Shown: positions 40,874 to 52,108 of the stretch, piece by piece
Position numbering within the stretch: the first letter of the stretch is position 1
Layout of the letters: each line of letters opens with the position of its first letter
NCBI GenBank assembly: GCA_023159155.1
Contig: JAJNNX010000001.1
Location: 1,240,001-1,304,000, forward strand
Direction: 5' to 3'
DNA length: 64,000 bases
Origin: Ustulina deusta
Lineage: Eukaryota; Ascomycota; Sordariomycetes; Xylariales; Xylariaceae
Notes under the pieces: generated by a model
Databases searched by the model: none
What the model was told of the DNA's origin: nothing
The model's input: only the letters and a program-made list of their open reading frames with translations
Made by a program: the position numbers and the translations under genes

Positions 40874-42917
40874 ATAATATAGTTAAGTTTTTTATAGTTT
40901 ATATATAGTTTTAAATTTTTATTTTTTTTAAAAATAAATAAAATAAAAGCTTTAGCTAAGCTTTTAGATTTTTATATTTTTTTGTTAGCTATTATTTTTA
41001 TAAGTTATTTTTAAAGTTTTTTAAGTTTGTTCTAGGTTAATAAGTAAATAGAATAATAAGGTACTATAGTATTGTTTTATAGATTAATTTCTAAGTTTTT
41101 TTGTTTGGAGTGTAAAAAAATATTAGCTTTGTTAGTATTAAAAAAATTAGCTAAGTTATAAAATTTTAACAAAATACTTTTAAAACTAGTGCGATTTTTT
41201 TTAGTTTTTAATTTTTTTAACTAAAAAAGTTTAAAAATATATATAATAGCTTAATAATATTTTTTATTTTTGTAAGCCCTAGCAAATTAATAAGCTATAG
41301 AACTAGCGATTTAAACTTAAATTAAATATAATTTTTTAGTTTTTTAGTATAGTTTAAAAAAAAAGTACTAGATTTTTTTTTAATTAATTATTTTAGTTAA
41401 TAGTAATATAAATATATTAAAATTTTTAGGTTACTCTATAACTATTAGTAAGTTTATAAGTAACTTAATAAGTACTATAATTAGAAAATCTATTTTTAGT
41501 AATATGTTATAAAGTATAAGTACAAAATAGAGCTTTTTCTAGTTTGTTATATAAAGCAAAAATATAATTAATATAATTATATTTAGCGTAAGAATTTAAA
41601 TTAATAAATATTTTTAATAGGGGTTTTTTTGGGCTAATAAAATAAATATTATATAAAATATAAAATTAATACAAAATAGGTATAAAAAGCTACAGTTTTA
41701 GCTTAAGCTTTATAGCTAAAACTAAGATTATTTTTTGTTTTTTTGATTATTACTTAAATATTTATTAGAATATGCTAAAGAATTATATAAACAATTTTAG
41801 TTTAAATAATAGTTATTTTTTTATAAATAGTAAGATATATTAGAGTTTTTTTGTTTTTAATTTAATTAAGTTTTTTAAATCTAATATTTTTGATTTTTTG
41901 GTAAGTATTACTAGTTAGGTTTTTTATAGTTATAACTAATATAACTTGTTTTTTTATAATTAAAATAAAAAAGGTCTTAGGTATTACTACTTTGCTTCGG
42001 GCAGTTATTAGGGTTACTTTATAGCTGTTTTTAGGGTATATTAGGGGTGTATTAGCTAAGATATTTAAGAAGTGATGATCTTTTAGGTATATGATTATTA
42101 GGGGGTTACTAATTTAGATAAGGTTGCTTTGGCTAGTTATAGTACTAACAATTATTTTAGTTCTAAACTATATTATAGTACTTTTAGCTTTGGCAAAAAT
42201 GATTTTTATTATTAGGGTATTTTTGTTTAAAAAGGTTTTAGTATTATTATTAATCCTAGGGTTTATTAGTATTAGTTTAGTTAGTATTTAAATATAAAAA
42301 TTTTTATTAAAGCTTTATAGTTCTAAAAACAAAAGTTATTAGTTTTTAATAATGCTATATTATATTTATTATTATTAATTTTTTTTAGGGTAATAAATTA
42401 TTAAAATTTATAATTTTTATTAGAGCAGATCAATTAATTTTTGGTAGTATAATATAACTTTTTTATTATTGCTTTGTTATTTTTTTTAGATTTTAATCTA
42501 AAATAAATATTAATTAAATATTTTAAAGTTTTAATTAGTTTATTATTACGCTTTTTTTAACTACTAACTAATGTTTATAATAAAAAAAATTAATCAGCAA
42601 ATTAAAGTTTTGGTTTAATTAGTAAAGGTTTTTTAATTAGATTTATAAAAAAAGTAATCTTAGTACATTTTCTTTTAAAAAAAATTTAATACTAGTTTTT
42701 ATAATTTTGGTTTATTTTATTAATTATATAAATAATTTAAGTCTAGGCTTATTAGAACTTTTTTTGCAAATTTCTAAATATAGATGTTAGTTTTTTAATT
42801 TATTTAATTTATTAGTTATAAATAAACTATATAGTAAGCAAGAGGTATTCAAATTTTAAAAAGCAACTAAAGTTAATGTTTAACTTTTTATTATTATTAT
42901 AGCATTTATAATAATAA
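40874..42917 (-). pseudogene. Gypsy-2 pol fragment (RT lead-in and upstream), minus strand
   Basis: Minus-strand translation near 41,050-40,874 reads LAKAFILFIFKKNKNLKLYI followed by NYKKLNYII. In RIP form this is the Ty3/gypsy RT entry 'IRPSxSPxxAPVLFVKKKDGxLRLCVDYRxLNxIT'. The frame then continues at 18,300 with the next RT residues, so Gypsy-1 landed inside one codon neighbourhood of this RT. Sequence from 41,050 to 42,917 should be the N-terminal pol and protease; individual motifs there are not clear to me. Cut on the right by Copia copy A. Confidence 0.7.
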
Positions 42918-43220
42918 TGTTGGAATAACTGGCATTGGTTACAACCTTATTGTGCAACTTGCACGGAATGCAAGTTTACGCTCGGCTGTTGTACGGATAT
43001 TAGCTGGACTTCGGCCGGACAAAAAGGACCTTACTTCTTTTTTATTATGTTAGCTCGTATAATAGCATAAGCTCTTACATAAATATAAAAAACTTATGCT
43101 TTGTACAAATATTCTTTTTTTTTTTTTTTTTTTTATAAATAATATAATATAATATATTATATTTTGTTTATATATATTATTTGTTTTATATATAATATAT
43201 TATATATAACCTATTTAATA
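42918..43220 (+). repeat. 5' LTR of Copia copy A
   Basis: 303 bp, starts TGTTGGAATAACTGGCATTG and ends ACCTATTTAATA. The least RIP-altered member of the family and so the best guide to the ancestral LTR. Confidence 0.9.
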
Positions 43221-43576
43221 TTAATTAGTAGTTATAAAAACATTTAAAAAAATTATAAAAAAGCACTATAAATTAATAAAAATAATAATAAAATTAAACT
43301 TATATAAATAAGTTTTTATATTATATTTTAAAATCTTTATTATATAATATTATTTTTTTATAAAGAAATATTAGTAGTATTATATAAAATAAAACAAATA
43401 TTCTATATTATAAAATATTTAAATATATTTAATTATTATAAAAAAAATAACAAAAATCTAATTTTTAATATATAAATATTAATTTTTTATAAAAGATATT
43501 AAAAATACTATATAAAAAAAACAAAAATAATATATAATTATATTATTTCTAACTATACTATTATATAACAACTAAA

Positions 43577-43577
<1 letters not shown>

Positions 43578-43619
<42 letters not shown>
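43578..43619 (+). repeat. poly-T tract
   Basis: About 40 consecutive T residues in the Copia leader of copy A. Copy B has a shorter run at the same place (about 8,200), so the tract has expanded. Confidence 0.8.
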
Positions 43620-43622
<3 letters not shown>

Positions 43623-46600
43623 GTATTAAATATATTACATAATATATAAAAAGCTACTAAAATATATTTATAATTTATATATAAAAAAATTATATAAAAA
43701 CTTAATATTAGTTTAAAAAATATATAAAAAATATTTAATTTTTAATATTAAAATAAACTTATTAATCTAAATAATATAATAAAACTAATATTTAATATAT
43801 ATATAATTTATTAGATCAAAAAATATAACTATATAATTAATAATAAATAAATATTTTAAAAAATATATAAAAAAGATTTTATAAAATAAATATTTAAATA
43901 TTTTAAAAAACTTTATATAAATATTTATATAAAACTTTATAATATTATTATATATAAAAAAGTATAATTATAAATAGACTTAAGTATATATATAAAGAAT
44001 TTTGCTTAAATTATTTAACCTATTTTACTACTTTTTATATAATAGCTCTTAGTTTTTTTTATACTAAGTTAATAATTTTGATCTATTTTTTTTTAGTTTA
44101 TCTTTATTTTTTAACTTATTTTTATTTTTTAGTTTACTTTAGCTTTTAAGCCTATTATATAAATAAAACAAGAACTAAAAATTAAATATTTAGAACTTAT
44201 ATAGCTTGATTTTATTTAAAACGTATAATTTTATACCTTTAAAGATTATACTGCCTAGTTTATATAACTTACTATTAAGTTTTAAAATATTTTTAAACTT
44301 ATATATAGTTATATAATAAAAGCAGGCTATAAACCTAATTTTTAGCTAGTATATAAATATTCTATTATTTATAACCTTTTTTAAACCTTTATATAATAGG
44401 TATACCTTTATATAATATTAGACCTAGTAGCTAATAATTCTTTTTTGGACTTATTTTTTATAAGAAATATATAAAACGGAGTAATTTTTTTAAAAAAAAA
44501 TATAATTTTTTAAAAAAAAAAAAAAAAAAAAAATTATATAAATAAACTATACGATTTACTTTATAATAAAGTATATCTGTTTATAAATATTTATTAATAG
44601 TTTAGAATTACAAAAAACTAATACTATACTATATTTTTAACTATTTTAAAAAGTTATACAGAAGATTTTTTTATTTATTATATTAAACCTAATAAAACTT
44701 AGAATAAAATTTATTATATAATAAATATTTATTTTAATACTAATATGAACTATAGCTAGTACTAGGTTAACTAGATTATAATTATATTTATATAAATAAA
44801 TAAAAAAATTTAGATCTAATATTATATAAAATACTAAAAATTATAATTAATAAACTTACAAAAGTATAAAAAGCACTTAGTACAAGCTATTAAAAAGAAA
44901 TCTAATTTAATATAACTATTATATAAGCATATTAAAAAGTACTAAAGTTAGCTATAATATTTATATTTTAAAAGCTTTTATATAAAAGTTTCTTTTTAAA
45001 CTTTAAAACATATATTTATATAGTAATAGATAATTTATTAAAATATTTCATATAAAAAAACTATAAAGCTTACTATATAAATAGGAAGTATAACTAGGGG
45101 AACTATATAAAAGGCTAGTAGTATAGATACTTTAAACCTTTAAATAGGCTAGATATATAAAAAGACCGATTAAAGGACTAAAGCAGCTAAAGTTATTATA
45201 TAAATAAGAAGTGCTTTGTATGCTATAAAAAAGGTTATTAGTTAACCAAATATATACTTTAGAAATAAGCTTATATAAAAAATTAATATTTTAATTTGTA
45301 CGAAATAATTAATAATAATATCTTTATATTTAATAAATTTTTAATATTTCTAACGGAGTATAAAAAATACTTTAAGTTAGACAAAAGCAACAAAAAACTT
45401 AACAAAAAATCTAGTAGCTAATCGATCCAATTTTTTATAAATAGTGTTTTTATTTACTATATAACTAGAAAAAATATCTAGAACTATAAAATAGATATAT
45501 TGTCTAACTAGTTTATTTTTAGTAATTAGTATTATATAAAATACTAAAGCAAACTCTAAAATATAAGCGCTTTGAACTATTTAATAGTAAAAAAAATATA
45601 ATTAAAAGTTTATTTTAGACTTTACTTTTATATAAAAATAGACTGGACCCCGGGCAATATAAATATTAGGTTTGGTAGTAGTAATATAATTATTACTATA
45701 AGTACTATATAAATAGATAATTTTTTTGGTATAACAATATACTATATTTTAAATAGCTTAACACTATTCCTATTTTTGCTAAAAGACGCTAACCGCTTGC
45801 AAGCTTACTTTAATAATATAAAAAATATTATTATATAAAAAAACAAAAAGACTATTCCTATTATATATAAATAGGGATACTTATTTTTTAATATAAGTCT
45901 ATATAAAGCTGGACTATATTTTATTAAAACAAAACTATAGTAGTTATACCGCTAATTTGGACACTTTTGTACGAAAAGACTGCATATAATGTTTAGTTAT
46001 ATAAGATATAATATTAACTATTTAACTTTGGAAGAAATCTAGAAATTCTATTATTACTATTAATTATATAATTTAATATTTTAATAATTTAAGTTTTTAA
46101 TTAAAAATAATTGCAATTTTAATTATAAAGTTATAATTAATGTTATATAAATAGATAATAAGCAAGTTTTTTATATTATTAATACTGCTATATTTTTTTA
46201 AGTAGTAATTTTTTTTAAATTAATATTTATATAAAATGCCTAAAAAGTACTATATAAGTGCTAGATTAATATATATTAAAAACTTTTTAACTATATTATA
46301 TATAACTTAGGTATAAACTTTTTGTTTAAAGAATTTTAGAACTAAGCAAGGATTATAAGCACTTAGTACTATATAATACCTATTAAAGCACACTAAGCAA
46401 TTAGCAAAATTAAAAAGGCATATAGCCTTTTTTATTATATATATAATATACTAAAAGCTAAAATTAATAATTATATAAAAAATAAGTTAATTTTTTAAAT
46501 AATAATTAAAGCTCTAAATAATACTGCTAGGCTAAACAGCTTTATACTAACTTTTTTTATTTTTAAAACTTACTTTAGAGTTAATTAGGACTTACCCCTT

Positions 46601-47206
46601 TTATTTAATATTATACGAAGGGCTAAAGCAATTAAAAAAGCTATAAAAATATTATATAATAAAAAAGCAAAAGTTAAAATTAACTATACAATTAATTAGT
46701 ATAACAAACCAGTTTTATATAATATATTTTTGTTGTTTCTATGTAGCAAAATAATAGTATAATAGAAAAAAAAAAGCTAAAATAAACCGTATAAAATTAA
46801 ATTAATTAAAAAATCTAATATAATTATTAATTTAATAAATGGCTTAATTAAGTTTAGGTAGATATAGATTAAGCTTTATTACTATATAACTAAAGAGATT
46901 ATTTTGGACGAATAAAATAAAAAAGTAAATAAAATATAACTTTTTTAAGCTTTTATTATATAAAAAAAACATAAATAACTTCTAAAAGCTATAATATTTT
47001 ATATAACTTTTATATAATAGATTAGTTAATTATTTTTAACCCTTAAAAAAGAACAGAACTATGCCTTAGCTATTAAGCTATACAAAAATAATATTATTAA
47101 TATATTTAGAGCTTTATTTAAAAAATCTAATACTACTAAAATTAATAATTTTGTTATATAAAATATATTTTAATTTATAAAATATAATCTAATAAAATAT
47201 AGCAAT

Positions 47207-47514
47207 TGTTGGAATAGTATTCCAGGTCAATCGTACGCTTTATTCGGACCATGGCCGAAGGCCATGGCATGGCCCATTTGGCCATGCTAGCCCAGGTGGC
47301 TAGGCGTCAGGTGGACCCTTCGCATTCGTATTCGTACGAATACGAAGGGGTATATCTGGCACCTCTCGCACCTGCCGAATAGTTCCCTTCTTTCCTTTCC
47401 TTCCGATAGGCATTAGACATAGTACAATAGATTGTATGGTGTTTGCCTCAACAGATCTGCCCTGGCGTACGGCACCATGTACGCTCACACTACCCCGGGT
47501 AGACCCATCCGACA
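47207..47514 (+). mobile_element. Solo LTR of a second Copia-like LTR family (LTR2)
   Basis: 308 bp of normal composition, starting TGTTGGAATAGTATTCCAGG and ending CATCCGACA, with a 5-bp duplication GCAAT (47,202-47,206; 47,515-47,519). Copies B and C read AGCAATATTT-type sequence uninterrupted at this site. It shares its first nine bases with the Copia LTRs and is the same type as the left LTR at 48,860. It contains a perfect 22-bp palindrome (47,325-47,346) and two adjacent hairpins (47,249-47,267; 47,268-47,286). Confidence 0.85.
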
Positions 47515-48859
47515 GCAATATTTATATTTTTAAGTTCTAGCTTATATAAAAAATCAAAAAAAAAATAACTAAGCTATATAAAAAGTTCCGATTTATTATA
47601 TAAAGTTATAATAATACTAAAAAAAAAATAATACTTATTTAGTTGCTAATAATCTAGCAAATAAGCTAAAGACTGCTATTTGTACTAGGACTTTTTCTAA
47701 TTTATAATTTTAATACTTTAGGCAAACTTTGAAATATTATATAAGCGTATATATAATTAAAAAATAAATTAGCTAAAAAAATCCTTATATAACTATTATC
47801 TAAACTAAAGTTAAAATATTTTAATAAAACAATCTTATAGATTATATAACCTTTATATAGATTTACTAAATTAGGTTTATATTAATTTAAAACATATTAT
47901 TAGTACTATTATAAAAAGCTTAGTATAACTATTTTTATATATAACTTATATTTATTTTTTATTAAAGGACCTTTAGATAACTTTAGTATTACTAAACTAT
48001 AAATAAATAATATGTTTAATTTTGTATTACTAGGCTTTTTAAAAAAAAAAGAATATAAATTGTAGCAAGCCAAGTTTTATATAAAACTAAAAAAAATATT
48101 TTAGCCAGGTTACTTTATAAAGTTTAATAGCGGACAAATTGTACTTTTGTCCAAAAAAAATATTATTTTAACCTAAAAAAACCAAACAAACTAACTAGGC
48201 TAGATTAACCCTTATATAACTGATTTTATATGGTAATATGTTTTATAATAAATAAAAAATATATATATTAGTAATATTTGCTAGCCTAAAGCAATATATA
48301 ACTTATGTATAGCTGCCTAAGTTATATATCTTAAGCTATATAATATTAAGAATTTAAACTAAAAAATCTAGTAACAAATAAATAATAAGGATTATAGCTT
48401 AACTTTTGTACTAATAAACCTATATTATATAAAGCTATTTATTTTTATAAATAAGTTATTTATAAACAATATAAATATAACTTTTTAATTTAGATTTATA
48501 ATTATATTAAGGACTAAATATTGTATAAAAAAAAATTTAAGCTTTAAAATTAAAAAAAATTTTATATACTAAAATTTAAACAAGTATAAAAAAATAACTA
48601 AAAACATACTTATAAATAAATTATATAATATAATTAATAGCTTTAATAATACTATTGCTTTTTATATAATATTTTTAAAAATTATAACTATGTTATAACT
48701 GCTTTTAATTTTAGCTATTTTATGTTCCGATTTAAAGTTATTATATAATTATTTTGTTAAGCTTGGCACTACGCAAAAAAAACGCCTAATAATTAATATT
48801 ATATTATTAAAAAAATTATACAAAAAATAAAAAATCTTTAAAATATAATAGATTAATAG

Positions 48860-49167
48860 TGTTGGAATAGTATTCCAGGTCAATCGTACGCTTTATTCGG
48901 ACCATGGCCAAAGGCCATGGCATGGCCCATTTGGCCATGCTAGCCCAGGTGGCTAGGGGTCAGGTGGACCTTTCGCATTCGTATTCGTACAAATACAAAG
49001 GGGTATATCTGGCACCTTTCGCACCTGCCGAATAGTTCTTTTTTTTTTTTTCTTTTCGATAGGCATTAGATATAGTACAATAGATTATATAGTGTTTGCT
49101 TTAATAGATCTGCCCTGGCATACGGCACTATATATGCTTATACTACCCCGGGTAGATCTTATTTTTA
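48860..49167 (+). repeat. left LTR (LTR2 type) of the small element
   Basis: 308 bp, the same length as the solo LTR2; close match through TACCCCGGGTAGA, then diverged at the last ~11 bases (ends TTATTTTTA). Confidence 0.75.
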
Positions 49168-49894
49168 CTAATTAGTAGTTATAAAAACATTTGTACGATT
49201 ATAGAAGCACTACAGATTAGCAAAAGTAAAAACAGAGTCTAATTTATAGTATTAATAAGTTTTTATATTATATTTTAAATTTTTACTATATAATTATTTT
49301 ATTTTTTTTAATAGAGCGTTAGGGTAATTGTATAAAATAAAGCAAATATTTTATTTTTTTTAATAGAGCATTAAAATATTTAATTGTTATAAAAAAAAAA
49401 AAAGATTTGAATTTTTATTATATAATTATTTTATTTTTTTTAATAAAACGTTAGAATAATATATATAAAAAAAAAAATATAGCATATAATTATATTAACT
49501 TTAATTATATTATTATATAAACTAGCTAAATAATTTTTAAACTATTTGTTATATATAAAGCTAAGCAATAAATAATTTTTATATATAGCCCTATATAATT
49601 CTAGACCTTATATAACCAGGCTATACTACCTAAATTTAAAAGCTTTGATTAAGCTTTTTAGACCTTATAACCTCTTTTTTTTGTATAAATCATATATAAA
49701 AACTTTTTAAATACCCTTCCGTACGGCTGCTTTTTGACCCGTACAGAACAAACCCCTCCCCCTCCCCCCTTTCGGCCAATACTTATACAAACCTGTTTAA
49801 CAAATTAAAAAAAAAAAAAAACAGAGTTAGAAAGGTATTAGTAATACTAAGAACCCCCTGTTAACCTGTTGTACGAATAGCTAAACGACCGAAC

Positions 49895-50030
49895 AGGAGG
49901 GCTAGCCATTCGAAGGGCTAGCCGAGCAGTTAGGCTAGCTATACGGAAGGGCTGGCCGAATAGGTGGGCTAGCTATACGGGAGGGCTGGCTGTATAGAGG
50001 GCTAGCTAGTTGGAGGGCTAGCTGTACGAA
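49895..50030 (+). repeat. G-rich minisatellite with GGGCTAGC core
   Basis: About eight imperfect tandem units of 15-19 bp with the core AGGGCTAGC or AGGGCTGGC followed by variable CGA/TACG words. It is a clear island in the AT-rich surroundings. Just upstream (49,750-49,775) is a C-rich tract (CCCCTCCCCCTCCCCCC). Confidence 0.75.
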
Positions 50031-50150
50031 AAGTTTTTGCTTGTTTTTAGTATTGGATGGAGTTATGGTCTCTGCCGAACGCAGATTTTTTGTATTTAGT
50101 TTTGTTTGTATGATTGACCTGGTAATACGACAAAAAGTAAAAATAGTCAG

Positions 50151-50441
50151 TGTTGGAATAGTATTCCAGGTTAATCGTACGTTTTATTTGGACTATGGCC
50201 GAAGGCCATGGCATGGCCTATTTGGCCATGCTAGCCTAGGTGGCTAGGGGTCAGGTGGACCCTTCGTATTTGTATTCGTACGAATACGAAGGGGTATATC
50301 TGGCACCTCTTGCACCTGCCGAATAGTTCCTTTTTTTTTTTTCCTTTCGATAGGCATAGATGACATAGTATAATATATTGTATTCTGTCCACGCGCGTTA
50401 TTTGTTTTATGTACGATATATTGTATACAGCCTATTTAACA
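50151..50441 (+). repeat. right, chimeric LTR of the small element
   Basis: Starts TGTTGGAATAGTATTCCAGG (LTR2). After GATAGGCATAGATGACATAG near 50,365 it switches to the Copia LTR 3' part (GTCCACGCGCGTTATTTG, then CCTATTTAACA). The switch point lies in a short region where both LTRs have a similar ATAGTAYAATA word. Confidence 0.75.
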
Positions 50442-50665
50442 AATAGCAAAAATAATCCAATTAATATATTTATAAAAAGAATACCGAACTAAGCATTAAA
50501 AACCCTTGTATTAATAAATAAATTAACTATATAAATAAAAACATTTATTAATAAAATATAAAAAATTATATATAACTATAGTATTTATAAAAAAAAAAAA
50601 ATCAGAAGTATAAAAATAATATATAATAAATTAACTTTAAAAAAAAAAAAAACATAAACGCTATT

Positions 50666-50696
<31 letters not shown>

Positions 50697-51805
50697 TTAT
50701 ATAACTAATTTACTTTTTTTTTTTTAAATATAATAATTATACTAAGTGCTATATAAACACTAAACGTATACTACGCAAGTATTACTTTAGAACTCGATAA
50801 TCTAGCAATAGCTATAAAATAAATAACTACTACGCATTATATAAACATTTTTTATATATATAGCAATAGTAGTACTACATAACTAAATAAAGATTATATA
50901 AAAGTAACCTTTTTAGTAAAGAATAAATATAATCAAATATATAAAAAGCATATTAATAAGTACTTAGATTTATATATTAACTAATAATATAGTAGTAATT
51001 TAAGCTTTATTAGTTTATATATAAAAAATAAAAAATATTAGCAATATATTAAAACAAACATATATATAATAAAAAAACAAATATATATATTAATATATAG
51101 TGCTATAATAAGCTAATAATTATTAAGATTGTTTATTAGTAGTAATACTATATAATAATTATTATTCTAACTAATAATTTTTAGTATATAACTATTATTA
51201 CTAAAGAGCTAGATAGTATTTATTATATAAATATATATATATATATATAGTATATAAAAATAAGCAAACATATAAAATAAAAGATTTTAAAAAATAATAA
51301 AAAAATAAAAAGCAATAAAAAACTTAAATATTTTTTTATATATAAGTCCTTTTATATATAAGCTAACCTAATTTCTAATTAGTTAATTTTTTTTTGTATA
51401 AATAACTTGCTTAATTAACTAAACATAAACAACTTTAAAAGCTTTTAATTAGCAATTGTTTATATAAGGCCTATTAACTAGATAAGCTAGCTAATTATAA
51501 ATTTTATTATTATATAAAGCAAAAATAAATATTTAGCTTTAATTTAAATAGTTACTAAGTAATATTTAGCCTATAGTTTTTAATTAACTATATAGCTAAA
51601 ATAGTAATTTTATAATATTATTATATAACTTTATTAAAAAAAAATAATCTATTAATTTAGCAGCTATATATATAGATTAGATTATTAATTTAATTATTTT
51701 TTTAGTAGTTAAACTTTTATATATATATTTAAGTAGTTATATAGTTGCTTTTTTTTTATTTTTTTTATATAACGGGCAGTTATAACTAAAAAAAAAAATA
51801 GCTAG

Positions 51806-52108
51806 TATTAGAATAACTAGCATTAATTATAACCTTATTGTATAACTTATATAGAGTGCAAGTTTACGCTTAGCTATTGTATAGATGTTAGCCGGACTTC
51901 GGCCGGACAAAAGGGACTTTATTTCTCTTTTGTTATGTTAGCTCGTACAATAGCGTAAGCTCTTACATAAATATAAAAGACTTATGCTTTGTACGAACAT
52001 TCTTTTTTTTTTTTTTTTTTTTATAGATAACATAATACAATATATTATATTCTATCCACGCGCATTATTTGTTTTACGTACAATATATTATATATAGCCC
52101 ATTTAACA
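51806..52108 (+). repeat. 3' LTR of Copia copy A
   Basis: 303 bp, begins TATTAGAATAACTAGCATTA (RIP form) and ends CCCATTTAACA; preceded by A-rich sequence ending AATAGCTAG; followed by AATAA. Confidence 0.85.

Larger units (their letters stand above)
48860..50441 (+). mobile_element. Small non-autonomous LTR element with mismatched LTRs
   Basis: A 1,582-bp insertion in copy A flanked by AATAG (48,855-48,859; 50,442-50,446). Its left LTR (48,860-49,167, 308 bp) is LTR2 type. Its right LTR (50,151-50,441, 291 bp) starts as LTR2 but from about 50,365 has the 3' part of the Copia LTR and ends CCTATTTAACA. The leader after the left LTR (CTAATTAGTAGTTATAAAAA) is the Copia leader. There is no coding sequence of note in about 1 kb of interior, so it would depend on Copia proteins. 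Confidence 0.8.
45640..50720 (+). pseudogene. Copia pol remnant in copy A (with two insertions)
   Basis: Collinear with the pol of copy B. The integrase lies at about 45,930-46,900, RT at about 47,520-48,300 (interrupted at 47,207 by the solo LTR in the region between integrase and RT), and RNase H at about 48,300-48,859 continuing at 50,442-50,640. The KLGTT/KKRL RNase H motif is at about 48,755-48,790. The small element at 48,860 lies just downstream of it. Stops throughout. Confidence 0.75.
42918..52108 (+). mobile_element. Copia-type LTR retrotransposon, copy A (complete structure with nested insertions)
   Basis: 5' LTR 42,918-43,220 and 3' LTR 51,806-52,108 (303 bp each), target duplication AATAA on both sides (42,913-42,917; 52,109-52,113). 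Internal sequence is collinear with copy B. After removing the solo LTR (47,207-47,514) and the 1.58-kb element (48,860-50,441), the element is about 7.3 kb. It interrupts the minus-strand Gypsy-2. Its 5' LTR is the best-preserved Copia LTR here (CTTGCACGGAATGCAAG, CTTCGGCCGG intact), while the interior is as ruined as in other copies. Confidence 0.9.

Noticed and set aside
47300..47518. Minus-strand ORF of 72 codons
   Set aside because: Lies entirely within the solo LTR2 and its TSD; open only because this G+C-rich island has few stops. No protein-like features.
50041..50247. Plus-strand ORF of 68 codons
   Set aside because: Spans the end of the small element's interior and its right LTR; an ORF crossing an LTR boundary is not a gene.
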